Shown in pieces: positions 35,881 to 44,616 of a DNA stretch of 46,766 bases (positions within the stretch are counted from its first letter, which is position 1; every line of letters starts with the position of its first letter). A program made the translations under genes and the position numbers. The notes beneath the pieces were generated by a model. It was not told the origin of the DNA. It saw only the letters and a list, made by a program, of their open reading frames with translations, and ran no database searches. This stretch comes from a bacterium (GTDB taxonomy: Bacteria > Pseudomonadota > Alphaproteobacteria > Rhizobiales > JAKIUO01), in assembly GCA_024228495.1 (NCBI GenBank), contig JAAETJ010001059.1:1-46766 (forward strand), in the 5' to 3' direction.

Positions 35881-35977
35881 GAGCTGCTGTTTTGCGGTGG
35901 CTCTTTTAATATCAAGTGTTGGGATGAACGAATGAGGCTCAGACATTGAGCCTTCATCTCTAACCGCAAAACAGCGG
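35881..35977 (+). repeat. Nested inverted-repeat element between rpsR and the DUF2232 gene
   Basis: GCTGTTTTGCGGT (35886-35898) and ACCGCAAAACAGC (35963-35975) are a perfect 13-bp inverted repeat, and two more pairs (one G-U) extend it to 35884 and 35977. Inside the 64-nt loop, ATGAGGCTC (35932-35940) pairs with GAGCCTTCAT (35948-35957) with one bulged T. The left arm can instead fold locally (35881-35903, GAGC to GCTC, 8 pairs with wobbles), followed by TTTT: a terminator-like hairpin. The right arm ends at the GGGA that is the likely ribosome site of the GTG at 35988. The layout allows control of termination, RNA processing or translation of the downstream genes. Confidence 0.75.
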
Positions 35978-35987
35978 GACAGCGAAA

Positions 35988-36962
35988 GTGACAAAGAATC
36001 CATATATTGCGGGGTTGGCTGCAGGCTGCGTTGCGGCACTGCTTTATCTATCCCTTGCCACTGGATCGGGCATGGGCCTGTTGCTGTTCTATCTTGCCCC
36101 GCTACCTGGCTTTATCGCGGGATTTGGTTGGGGTGTTCGGGCGGCGGGCGTTGCCGCATTAGCTGGAACCGGACTTATTCTTGCAAGTCTTGGCTTTACG
36201 CCAGCAATCGCCTATGGCGTCTCACTTGCCGTTCCTTCCGTCATTATCACTAATTTTGCTTCTCTTTACCGTCTCTCGGGTGATCCAAGTCAACAACAAG
36301 AAGAGCCAGAACAGCGGCAAATCGAATGGTACCCGGTGGGCAATTTGATGCTCATAGTAGCGCTGTATGGCGGCCTGCTTGCCATGATGACAGTGCTCTT
36401 ACTGGGCACCTCCTATGAAGCCTATCTTGATAAAGTTGGATCGCAACTCGATTTGATCATATCCAAAGCCATTGAGGCCGGATTTTTCAAAAAGCTGAAA
36501 CCGGAGGTAATGGGCCAATACAAGAGCGTCGTGCAGGCCATACTGCCGGCTTCAACGGCGGTTCTATGGTGCCTGCTGGCGTATATAAATATGTGGATCG
36601 CCGCTCATATTGTACGTCTGTCAGAGAAATTGAGCCGTCCCTGGCCCGATCTTTCACGTATCGAATTTTCCTATAAAAGCTCATTCGCCCTGATCGGTTT
36701 GTTTTTCTTGTCGTTTTCCATGCCGGGAATCGGTGGGCTTATCCTGTCTGGCTTTGCCGGCGCGATGATGATTGCTTTTTTGCTAATGGGTTTGGCGGTG
36801 CTGCATTATCTGACGCGCCCTTATCCAGCACGTGGCCTCATTTTATTTGGCACTTATATCACCATCTTTTTCATTGGCTGGGGAGCGATCTTCGTGATCA
36901 TTCTTGGCGTAGTAGAACCTCTCGTACAGATAAGAAGGCGTGCCAACATCGCGCCTTCCTGA
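35988..36962 (+). CDS. DUF2232 family integral membrane protein
   Basis: A 324-residue polytopic membrane protein with about eight hydrophobic segments: an N-terminal pair, GFGWGVRAAGVAALAGTG, a NLMLIVALYGGLLAMMTVLLL helix, ILPASTAVLWCLLAYINMWIA, and a C-terminal group with GFAGAMMIAFLLMGLAVL. It resembles the DUF2232 family, whose members often lie between rpsR and rplI in alphaproteobacteria; its function is not known to me. The start is GTG at 35988, with GGGA 8 nt upstream, inside the right end of the inverted repeat described before it. rplI follows 65 bp later. Co-occurrence with ribosomal genes may be simple operon history. Confidence 0.88.
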   Translation: MTKNPYIAGLAAGCVAALLYLSLATGSGMGLLLFYLAPLPGFIAGFGWGVRAAGVAALAGTGLILASLGFTPAIAYGVSLAVPSVIITNFASLYRLSGDPSQQQEEPEQRQIEWYPVGNLMLIVALYGGLLAMMTVLLLGTSYEAYLDKVGSQLDLIISKAIEAGFFKKLKPEVMGQYKSVVQAILPASTAVLWCLLAYINMWIAAHIVRLSEKLSRPWPDLSRIEFSYKSSFALIGLFFLSFSMPGIGGLILSGFAGAMMIAFLLMGLAVLHYLTRPYPARGLILFGTYITIFFIGWGAIFVIILGVVEPLVQIRRRANIAPS

Positions 36963-37027
36963 GGCTAAAATCACACGTGCCTAAATTGAGCAATATAGAG
37001 ATTTAATCAAACCAAGGAGTAAAAATT

Positions 37028-37648
37028 ATGAAAGTTATTTTGCTGGAGCGTATCAAACGGCTGGGACAAATGGGTGATGAAGTCACCGTCAAGCCTGGAT
37101 TTGCACGCAACTATCTGTTGCCAGTTGGCAAAGCACTGCGGGCAAACAAAGCCAATCGCACGTTTTTTGAAACCCAGCGGGTGCAGTTGGAAGCTCGGAA
37201 CCTTGAAGCAAAAACTGAAGCTGATGCTGTTGCCAAAAAGATCGATGGTAAACATTTCGTCGCTATTCGCCAGGCCGGTGACACAGGTCAGCTTTATGGA
37301 TCTGTCGCTACCAGAGACATCACGGATGTCATTACTGAAAACGGCTATTCTATCTCCCGTAATCAGGTCATGCTTGATCGTCCGATTAAATTGCTGGGTC
37401 TTCATGACATACGTCTTAGCCTTCATCCTGAAGTTGAAATCAAGGTGATCATCAATGTGGCCCGCACGGAAGAAGAAGCCATGCGTCAGGAACGCGGCGA
37501 AGACGTCACGACGATGGACGATGGTGATGATGATGAAAATGAAGTGATCGCTGCTGAAGACATTTTTGAAGATGACGAGTTCGCAGAACAGGCCACCGCT
37601 GAATTGAGCGACGAAGAAGCAGGTGACGAAGATGCGAAAGATGACTAA
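37028..37648 (+). CDS. rplI: 50S ribosomal protein L9 with long acidic tail
   Basis: A 206-residue L9. The N-terminal domain has [32 protein letters not shown]-type sequence (positions 1-32) with the basic loop, a long connecting helix follows, and the C-terminal domain ends near 150 ([22 protein letters not shown]). The last 50 or so residues are extremely acidic (for example DDGDDDENE and [12 protein letters not shown]), an extension absent from the 149-residue E. coli protein. CCAAGGAG precedes the ATG. The operon ends here at a strong terminator. Confidence 0.97.
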   Translation: MKVILLERIKRLGQMGDEVTVKPGFARNYLLPVGKALRANKANRTFFETQRVQLEARNLEAKTEADAVAKKIDGKHFVAIRQAGDTGQLYGSVATRDITDVITENGYSISRNQVMLDRPIKLLGLHDIRLSLHPEVEIKVIINVARTEEEAMRQERGEDVTTMDDGDDDENEVIAAEDIFEDDEFAEQATAELSDEEAGDEDAKDD

Positions 37649-37678
37649 GTCTGGATGAGCTTCTTATAGACGATCAAG

Positions 37679-37711
37679 CCGGCAATGCTCACTTGGCATT
37701 GCCGGTTTTTT
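37679..37711 (+). terminator. Rho-independent terminator of the rpsF-rplI operon
   Basis: CCGGCAATGC (37679-37688) and GCATTGCCGG (37696-37705) form a perfect 10-bp stem with a 7-nt loop, followed by six T's (37706-37711). It starts 30 bases after the rplI stop and separates that operon from dnaB. Confidence 0.95.
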
Positions 37712-37913
37712 ATTGATTTGCAAGTGACACGACTCTGTTGGCATTGCGCTGGTGTTGTTACAAGGACAGTGTCAAGCTTGCCTTTGGTGATGAGAGGGAA
37801 AATCTACAAATAAATATTTTCATGCACAGGCCGCTTGTGGATTGCGGGTATAGCTATACACATCTCAAATTGAGCTTTTGAAGCTGCATGCGAATCGTTT
37901 CACACTCTTTCTC

Positions 37914-39443
37914 ATGACACAGACAAATCCCCAGGACATCTCGTCCCCGGCCGCGCCGGGGACCCATGACAATGTAGTGCCGTTTCGTATGGCACCGCAT
38001 AATATAGAAGCCGAGCAAGCCCTGCTTGGTGCCATATTGGTCAATAATGAAGCTCATGATCGGGTTTCCTCTTTTCTCGAGGTCGATCATTTCTTTGAGC
38101 CTCTGCACGGACGCATCTTTCAAGTTGCCACGCGATTGATCCAAAGCAGCAAGCCGGCAACGCCGATTACGCTGAAAACTTTTTTTGATCATGAAGAGCC
38201 GATTGATGAGAAGTTGACAGTGCCGCAATATCTCGGGCGGCTGGCGGCAGGTGCTACTACCATTATCAATGCCAAGGAATATGGCCAGACCATCTATGAT
38301 CTGGCGCAGCGGCGTTCCTTGATCATTATTGGTGAGGATATGGTCAATACGGCCTATGTGTCATCGGTTGAAGAGCCACCTGGCTTGCAAATCGAAGATG
38401 CTGAGCAAAAACTCTATAAGCTGGCCGAGACCGGCAAGTATGGTCAAGGCTTTGAAAGTTTCTCGTCTGCTCTTCGTGGCTGTATCGAGATGGCGGATGC
38501 TGCTTATCGTCGGGGCGGTGGTTTGTCGGGGGTCTCCACGGGCCTTACTGACCTTGATCGTCAGATGGGTGGTTTGCAGGGATCTGACCTCATCGTTCTG
38601 GCCGGACGTCCCAGTATGGGTAAAACGGCGCTTGCCACCAATATCGCATTCAATATCGCCAAAGCATACAATATGGCTGCCAAGCAGCCAGAGAGCCCAG
38701 ATGGATCTCCCGGCGAGGAAGATGGGGCGGTCGTCGGGTTTTATTCTCTTGAGATGTCATCAGAACAATTGGCGACGCGTATTGTTTCCGAACAATCGCT
38801 GGTGCCGTCTGAAAAAATTCGCCGTGGCATGATCTCGGATGATGATTTTAGAGAGTTGGTCCGCGTTTCACAAGATCTGCAGGAGATCCCGTTCTTTATC
38901 GATCCCACCGGTGGTATTTCCATAGCGCAACTGGCAGCTCGTGCAAGGCGTTTGAAGCGCCAGCATAATCTGGGTGTGATCATTGTTGATTATTTGCAGC
39001 TTTTGACTGGCTCGGGTAATTCGAACGCCAACCGGGTACAGGAAATCACCGAAATTACTACGGGCCTTAAGGCGCTTGCCAAAGAGCTGGCAGTGCCAAT
39101 TATTGCTCTTTCCCAGCTTTCACGACAAGTGGAAACACGAGAAGACAAGCGGCCACAACTTTCTGATCTTCGTGAATCAGGCTCCATTGAGCAAGACGCC
39201 GATGTGGTACTGTTTGTGTTTCGCGAAGAATATTACGTGTCGCGCGCCGAACCACGTGAAGGAACCCCGGAACATCTTACCTGGCAGGATGAAATGGATC
39301 GCACGATGGGCCTCGCAGAAGTGATTGTCGCAAAACAACGACATGGCCCGGTGGGCACTGTGAAAATGCAATTTACTGGTGAATTCACTCGTTTTTCCGA
39401 CTATATCGACTACGATCACCTTCCCGAGCGTCGCGATTACTAG
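37914..39443 (+). CDS. dnaB: Replicative DNA helicase DnaB
   Basis: A 509-residue hexameric helicase at the replication fork. The N-terminal domain begins at PHNIEAEQALLGAIL. The RecA-like motor has Walker A in LAGRPSMGKTALA (about residue 229), a FYSLEMSSEQLATRI segment, Walker B GVIIVDYLQLL, LSQLSRQVE, LRESGSIEQDADVVLF, and an arginine-finger region with AKQRHGPVG. The ATG at 37914 has no good ribosome site; a TTG at 37878 would add twelve residues and is no better. I see no intein. It has its own terminators on both sides, so it is probably monocistronic. Confidence 0.96.
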   Translation: MTQTNPQDISSPAAPGTHDNVVPFRMAPHNIEAEQALLGAILVNNEAHDRVSSFLEVDHFFEPLHGRIFQVATRLIQSSKPATPITLKTFFDHEEPIDEKLTVPQYLGRLAAGATTIINAKEYGQTIYDLAQRRSLIIIGEDMVNTAYVSSVEEPPGLQIEDAEQKLYKLAETGKYGQGFESFSSALRGCIEMADAAYRRGGGLSGVSTGLTDLDRQMGGLQGSDLIVLAGRPSMGKTALATNIAFNIAKAYNMAAKQPESPDGSPGEEDGAVVGFYSLEMSSEQLATRIVSEQSLVPSEKIRRGMISDDDFRELVRVSQDLQEIPFFIDPTGGISIAQLAARARRLKRQHNLGVIIVDYLQLLTGSGNSNANRVQEITEITTGLKALAKELAVPIIALSQLSRQVETREDKRPQLSDLRESGSIEQDADVVLFVFREEYYVSRAEPREGTPEHLTWQDEMDRTMGLAEVIVAKQRHGPVGTVKMQFTGEFTRFSDYIDYDHLPERRDY

Positions 39444-39517
39444 TCGCCAGAAAGTCGTCAAGACGCAATCATGAGCAGCAAAACTTTGCAATCAGCTGCT
39501 TTGGTGCAATAGATATG

Positions 39518-39555
39518 CGGCGCTAGCCCCGCTTAAGCGGGGTTGGTGCCGTTTT
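39518..39555 (+). terminator. Rho-independent terminator after dnaB
   Basis: A 15-bp stem with three G-U pairs, 39518-39532 against 39537-39551, has the core CCCCGCTTAAGCGGGG (39527-39542), a TTAA loop and a following TTTT (39552-39555). It starts 75 bases after the dnaB stop and ends 36 bases before the alr start. Confidence 0.85.
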
Positions 39556-39590
39556 CGCATTTTACTAATCATGAGACAGGCTTTGAGTTT

Positions 39591-40730
39591 ATGTCTTCAA
39601 AATCGATGCCCGATTTAGCCTCTGGATCAACTGCTCTGTTGACGATTGACCTCGCGGCGATTGGTGAGAACTATATGCGGTTATGCGAGCTGGCCAAGGG
39701 CGCGCAGTGCGCGTCAGTGGTCAAGGCCGATGCGTATGGCCTTGGCGCGGCGCACGTGGTGCCTGTGCTATATGATCTGGGATGCCGTACGTTTTTCGTG
39801 GCGACCGTTCGCGAAGGTATTGCTTTGCGTGCCTCACATAGCGATATAAGAATCTATATTTTGGACGGCTTGTTCAAGGGAACTGGTCCCCTTTTTGTTG
39901 AGCATGAACTATCGCCGGTGCTCGGGTCATTGGCAATGCTCGAACATTGGGCGGCCTTTTGTGCCTTGCGAGACCAAAAACATCCTGCTGCTTTGCATTT
40001 AGATACCGGCATGAACCGTCTTGGACTTGGACCTGGCGAAATAATTGATCTTGTCGCACATCAGTCCAGCATTTTGAACGAAGTGAATATCGATCTTGTG
40101 ATGAGCCATTTGGCTTGTGCCGACGAGCCAGAACATGCGAGCAATCAAAAACAGCTTACCCAATTCCTTACTCACATGAACAACTTGCCTGCGATTCCCG
40201 CTTCGCTTGCCAATTCAGCTGGCATATTTCTGGGGCCAAGTTATGCGCTTGATCTTGTTCGACCGGGTATCGCTTTGTATGGCGGACAGCCCAATATAGA
40301 CGACACCAGCGCTATGCGCCCCGTGGTCACGTTGACAACTCATATTGCGCAATTGCGCACGGTTGAAAAAGGCGGTTCCATCGGCTATGGCGGTGCTTAT
40401 GTTGCAAAGCGTCATACCCGTCTTGCCACCTTGCCCGTTGGCTACGCTGATGGATATCATCGTATGCTTGGTTCCTCTAATGATCGAAGAGGCGCCAGTA
40501 CCTATATCGGTGGGCATGAGGCACCCCTTCTGGGCCGCGTCTCGATGGATCTCATCACCATAGATGTCACCGACATACCAGCGGAGTTGGCGATTGTTGG
40601 CGCGGAAGTGGAGCTGTTGGGTGCACATGTTCTCATCGATGATCTGGCGAAAATAGCAGGTACCATCGGCTATGAAATTCTAACATCGCTCGGCGCAAGA
40701 TATGAGCGCCACTATACAGGTGAAAAATAA
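39591..40730 (+). CDS. alr: Alanine racemase
   Basis: A 379-residue PLP enzyme that makes D-alanine for peptidoglycan. PLP binds Lys45 in VVKADAYGLGA; the TIM barrel continues with HLDTGMNRLG, MSHLACADEP and LANSAGIF, DLVRPGIALYGG. The C-terminal beta domain has the catalytic Tyr in GSIGYGGAYVA, LPVGYADGYHRML and LGRVSMDLITIDVTD. ATG at 39591 gives the standard length, with ACAGG about 10 nt upstream; sixteen more codons are open from an ATG-like codon at 39543 inside the preceding terminator, which rules that start out. The stop codon abuts the radA start with no gap. Confidence 0.95.
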   Translation: MSSKSMPDLASGSTALLTIDLAAIGENYMRLCELAKGAQCASVVKADAYGLGAAHVVPVLYDLGCRTFFVATVREGIALRASHSDIRIYILDGLFKGTGPLFVEHELSPVLGSLAMLEHWAAFCALRDQKHPAALHLDTGMNRLGLGPGEIIDLVAHQSSILNEVNIDLVMSHLACADEPEHASNQKQLTQFLTHMNNLPAIPASLANSAGIFLGPSYALDLVRPGIALYGGQPNIDDTSAMRPVVTLTTHIAQLRTVEKGGSIGYGGAYVAKRHTRLATLPVGYADGYHRMLGSSNDRRGASTYIGGHEAPLLGRVSMDLITIDVTDIPAELAIVGAEVELLGAHVLIDDLAKIAGTIGYEILTSLGARYERHYTGEK

Positions 40731-42152
40731 ATGGCTCGTGAGAAAAATAGTTTTACCTGCCAGAGTTGCGGAGCATCCACAGGACAATGGGCCGGTCGCT
40801 GCAATGCCTGCGGAGAATGGAACACCATTGTCGAGGAATTATCGAAAAACAGTGGCATCGCCGGAGGGCCATCAAAAAAGCAGGCCAAGGGGCTGACGCT
40901 AGAGCTTGAGGCCCTAGATACTGAAGTGGCTGATGTTCCACGTTTAATGACGGACATAGCCGAATTTGACCGTGTCACCGGAGGGGGACTGGTGGCGGGA
41001 TCTGCCATTTTGGTCGGCGGAGAGCCAGGGATCGGAAAATCAACCTTGCTTTTGCAAGTGGCGGCCGTACTGGCTAAGAAGGGCCACCGCGCACTGTATT
41101 TCTCAGGGGAAGAGGCAACGGCGCAGGTCAGGTTACGTGCCAGGAGGCTGAAGGTGACAGATGCGCCCGTTGATTTGGCGGCCGAGACCAATGTTGCAAA
41201 TATCTTGGCGACGCTGGAAGCTGGTGCCCCCCCTGCTATAGTCATTATCGATTCCATTCAAACCGTGTGGTCAGATAATCTTGATGCGGCCCCAGGTACG
41301 GTTTCGCAGGTGCGCGCCTGTTCACAGCATCTCGTTCGCTACGCCAAGCGCTCGGGAGCCGCTTTGTTGATCGTTGGCCATGTCACCAAAGACGGACAGA
41401 TAGCCGGGCCAAAAGTTGTCGAGCATATGGTTGATACGGTGCTCTATTTTGAGGGCGACAGCGGCCACCAGTTTCGTATTTTGCGGGCTGTGAAAAATCG
41501 TTTTGGCGCCACCGATGAAATCGGCGTGTTCGAGATGAAGAATGAAGGATTGGCTGAAGTTGCCAACCCTTCGGAAATGTTTCTTGGTGACCGCAACGAC
41601 GACAGCCCTGGATCGGCTGTTTTCGCAGGTATAGAAGGGTCAAGACCAGTTCTCGTGGAAATACAGGCGCTGGTTGCCGCCTCGTCCCTTGCAACCCCCA
41701 GACGCGCCGTGGTTGGTTGCGATTCCAATCGGCTTGCCATGATCATCGCAGTATTGAGTGCCAGATGCGGGTTACGCTTTGGGGCGCATGATGTCTACCT
41801 CAATGTGGCGGGCGGCCTGCGCATAACGGAACCGGCGGCGGATGTAGCGATCGCCGCTGCGCTTATTTCGGCGCTATCTGGTATCGCCCTACCGATTGAT
41901 CGTGTATTCTTTGGAGAGATCTCCTTGTCTGGAGCTGTTCGCAACGTGGGACATATGGGCGCACGTCTGAAAGAGGCCCGAAAACTAGGGTTTAAAACGG
42001 CCACAATGCCGATGCCGGTTGATGGTGAGACACCCGATAAAAAGATGTTGGTCGAAAATCTGCCGCATCTTAGTGCTTTAACAGCAAATATACTCGGATC
42101 AGAGGGCGAAAAAAGCCTCAATTCGGATGGAAAAGAAACAAAAAACAGTTGA
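40731..42152 (+). CDS. radA: DNA repair protein RadA
   Basis: A 473-residue RecA-like branch-migration helicase used in recombinational repair. An N-terminal zinc finger has Cys10, Cys13, Cys24 and Cys27 (CQSCGASTGQWAGRCNACG). The ATPase core has Walker A GGEPGIGKSTLL, a VIIDSIQTVWSD Walker B, and the RadA signature KNRFGATDEIGVFEM. The C-terminal third is a Lon-protease-like domain without need for catalytic activity. It begins directly after the alr stop (TAA then ATG), so translation is probably coupled. cvpA follows after 95 bp. Confidence 0.97.
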   Translation: MAREKNSFTCQSCGASTGQWAGRCNACGEWNTIVEELSKNSGIAGGPSKKQAKGLTLELEALDTEVADVPRLMTDIAEFDRVTGGGLVAGSAILVGGEPGIGKSTLLLQVAAVLAKKGHRALYFSGEEATAQVRLRARRLKVTDAPVDLAAETNVANILATLEAGAPPAIVIIDSIQTVWSDNLDAAPGTVSQVRACSQHLVRYAKRSGAALLIVGHVTKDGQIAGPKVVEHMVDTVLYFEGDSGHQFRILRAVKNRFGATDEIGVFEMKNEGLAEVANPSEMFLGDRNDDSPGSAVFAGIEGSRPVLVEIQALVAASSLATPRRAVVGCDSNRLAMIIAVLSARCGLRFGAHDVYLNVAGGLRITEPAADVAIAAALISALSGIALPIDRVFFGEISLSGAVRNVGHMGARLKEARKLGFKTATMPMPVDGETPDKKMLVENLPHLSALTANILGSEGEKSLNSDGKETKNS

Positions 42153-42247
42153 TCAATACTGTGTTAGTATGCCTTTTACGAAGCGTGAGGGGCTTTATAT
42201 TCACATGGTACGAACGCTGATAATTATAAAGAGGGGCAGGGAAACAA

Positions 42248-42790
42248 ATGCCATCATTAACGGTTCTTGATTTGGTTTTGGCTGCAGTCATGCTGATATC
42301 TGGCTTTTTGGCCATGATACGCGGCTTGACACGCGAGCTACTTTCAATTGCTGCTTGGATTGCTGCGGCTGGTGCCGCTGGTATTACCTATTTCTTCTAT
42401 CAAGAGGAAATTAAACAATTGGTGCCTATTCAACCGGAAATTGCGGCTGTTGGTGGCGTTTCTGTGCTTGTTTTTCTGGTTGTTCTCGTTGTTGTCAGCC
42501 TGTTGACAATCAAGATTGGCGACTGGGTGCTGGATAGCAGTATTGGCGCCCTTGATCGTACTTTGGGTCTTTTGTTTGGACTTGCTCGCGGCATGATCCT
42601 GTTGGGGATCATTTTCTGGTTTTTTATCAAGTTTACGGATGACAAGAGCCGTCCCGACTTTATCGAAGATGCCTATTCACGCGATGCGATTGAATGGACC
42701 AGTGACAAGCTAGAAAAAGTTGGTCACAATTTTGCGATTAAAATTATGGGTGTTCTTGGAAAAGGTGAACCTGAGGGCGAGCCGCAATAG
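42248..42790 (+). CDS. cvpA: CvpA family inner-membrane protein
   Basis: A 180-residue membrane protein of the CvpA family, known in E. coli from colicin V production and from membrane stress phenotypes. Four hydrophobic segments are visible: VLDLVLAAVMLISGFLAMI, LLSIAAWIAAAGAAGITYFF, GVSVLVFLVVLVVVSLLTI, and GLARGMILLGIIFWFFI, with the LDRTLGLLFGLARG block between the last two. The C-terminus is hydrophilic. AAAGAGGGGCAGGGAAA precedes the ATG. The radA-cvpA-purF order is common in alphaproteobacteria and suggests co-transcription with purF, although a 107-bp gap separates them. Confidence 0.93.
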   Translation: MPSLTVLDLVLAAVMLISGFLAMIRGLTRELLSIAAWIAAAGAAGITYFFYQEEIKQLVPIQPEIAAVGGVSVLVFLVVLVVVSLLTIKIGDWVLDSSIGALDRTLGLLFGLARGMILLGIIFWFFIKFTDDKSRPDFIEDAYSRDAIEWTSDKLEKVGHNFAIKIMGVLGKGEPEGEPQ

Positions 42791-42897
42791 ATCACAAATG
42801 ATCTGTATGGGCTAAAGTGTCACGATGTTTCGGCCTCGCCATAAATCTTGGATTGTGCTAAGAAATCGACTTCATTGGTCACGCAGAGGGTGCTCGC

Positions 42898-44409
42898 ATG
42901 TCACATCTTTTTGAAAAGAACGCGGCCGGGCGAACCGCGATGGCAATTGATTCTGATTCACAACCGTTCATTGATGACGACAAACTGCATGAAGAATGCG
43001 GTGTGTTTGGCATTTTCGATCATGATGATGCCGCCGCCTTTACGACGCTGGGGCTACATGCCCTCCAACATCGAGGTCAGGAAGCCGCCGGAATTATAAC
43101 TTTTGATGGTAAAAGATTTATATCAGAACGACACCTTGGCAAGGTCGGAGATTACTTCACCTCCTCAAAAGTCATTAAAAAACTGGTTGGCCGAACAGCG
43201 ATTGGTCATGTGCGTTATTCAACCACCGGCGATACCGTTTTACAAAACACCCAGCCGCTTTACGCAGACCTTGCGACAGGCGGCTTTGCCATTTGCCACA
43301 ATGGCAACCTGACCAACGCCATTACCCTACGCGAAGAACTGATCAAGGGTGGTGCTATTTGCCAAACGACCTCTGATACAGAGGTTCTATTGCACCTTGT
43401 TGCCCGCAGCCGGGAGCACCAGTTCGTCGATAAATTCATCGAGGCACTCAAGCAGATCGAAGGTGCTTTTGCCTTTGTTGGCCTTACCAACAAAAAGCTT
43501 GTTGGTGCGCGTGATCCTTATGGTATTCGCCCCCTGGTGCTTGGCAAGCAGGGCAATTCATATGTTCTGGCATCTGAAACCTGCGCCCTCAACATGATTG
43601 ACGCAGAATTTGTGCGCGAGATTGAAAATGGGGAAGTGGTCATCATCACCAAGGATGGCATTCAATCCTACAAGCCGTTTGGCGAAACAAAATCACGTCC
43701 CTGCATTTTTGAATATATCTATTTTGCGCGTCCCGACTCAATTGTCGGTGGGCACTGCGTTTATGATGTACGCAAGAAGATGGGAGCGGAGCTGGCACGA
43801 GAATCCAGCGTTGAAGCCGATGTGGTCATCGCCGTGCCAGATAGTGGTCTCCCCGCAGCAATTGGTTATGCCCAAAAATCATATATCCCGTTCGAACTTG
43901 GCATTATCCGCAACCATTATGTGGGGCGCACATTTATTGAGCCAGCTCAAAAAATTCGCGAGCTTGGGGTGCGACTGAAACATAGCGCCAACTGCGCGTC
44001 GATCGCTGGCAAACGCATTATATTGGTGGATGACAGTATTGTTCGCGGCACAACCAGCATGAAAATCGTCAAGATGATGTATGAAGCCGGGGCCAAAGAA
44101 GTCCATATGAGGATTTCCAGCCCACCGATTACCCATCCCGATTTTTACGGCATTGATACCCCTAGACGCTCTTCTCTTATTGCTGCGGGCAGATCGGTTG
44201 CCGAAATAAATGAGTTTATCGGTGCCGACAGCTTGGCTTTCCTGTCTATAGAGGGAATATATAAGGCGATGGGATATAAGAGCAGAAATAGCAAAAACCC
44301 TCAATTCACCGATCATTGTTTTACGGGAGATTATCCCACCAGATTGTTGGATCGTTCAGGGCAAGCCATTGATAAACAACTATCATTACTCGTTGAAGAG
44401 AGCGCTTAA
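42898..44409 (+). CDS. purF: Amidophosphoribosyltransferase PurF
   Basis: A 503-residue enzyme for the first step of purine synthesis: glutamine and PRPP to phosphoribosylamine. The N-terminal nucleophile is Cys34 in HEECGVFGIFDHDD, so about 33 residues must be removed, more than the 11-residue propeptide of B. subtilis. The glutaminase domain has LHALQHRGQEAAGI, GRTAIGHVRYSTTG and CHNGNLTNA; the phosphoribosyltransferase domain has RIILVDDSIVRGTTS for PRPP binding, and four Cys-containing positions that could support an iron-sulfur cluster are not obvious to me. GAGGGT lies 8 nt before the ATG at 42898. Confidence 0.96.
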   Translation: MSHLFEKNAAGRTAMAIDSDSQPFIDDDKLHEECGVFGIFDHDDAAAFTTLGLHALQHRGQEAAGIITFDGKRFISERHLGKVGDYFTSSKVIKKLVGRTAIGHVRYSTTGDTVLQNTQPLYADLATGGFAICHNGNLTNAITLREELIKGGAICQTTSDTEVLLHLVARSREHQFVDKFIEALKQIEGAFAFVGLTNKKLVGARDPYGIRPLVLGKQGNSYVLASETCALNMIDAEFVREIENGEVVIITKDGIQSYKPFGETKSRPCIFEYIYFARPDSIVGGHCVYDVRKKMGAELARESSVEADVVIAVPDSGLPAAIGYAQKSYIPFELGIIRNHYVGRTFIEPAQKIRELGVRLKHSANCASIAGKRIILVDDSIVRGTTSMKIVKMMYEAGAKEVHMRISSPPITHPDFYGIDTPRRSSLIAAGRSVAEINEFIGADSLAFLSIEGIYKAMGYKSRNSKNPQFTDHCFTGDYPTRLLDRSGQAIDKQLSLLVEESA

Positions 44410-44616
44410 AACAAGTTGTAAATGGTCTTTCAATTTTATTTGGACTACGATCTGCGTAAATCTATCTATACATACTAAGTTCGCTTGAAATAATGCTGCC
44501 TAATTTGGCTATTATAACATTTCTATGACGTCCAGATCTTCAGATTTGATACTGGAGATGACAACATGTGCTAATATGAGGATAGGCTTGTTTAGCGCAC
44601 AATAAGGAGAATAATA

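Noticed and set aside
42100-42247. ATACT / AGTAT repeat after radA as a terminator or operator
   Set aside because: The stem has only five A/T-rich pairs and no T-tract, which is expected by chance here.
44485-44518. TTGAAA and TATAAC as a promoter for the binding-protein-like gene
   Set aside because: The spacer is 22 bp (19 bp to TATTAT), outside the usual range, so I did not list it as a feature.
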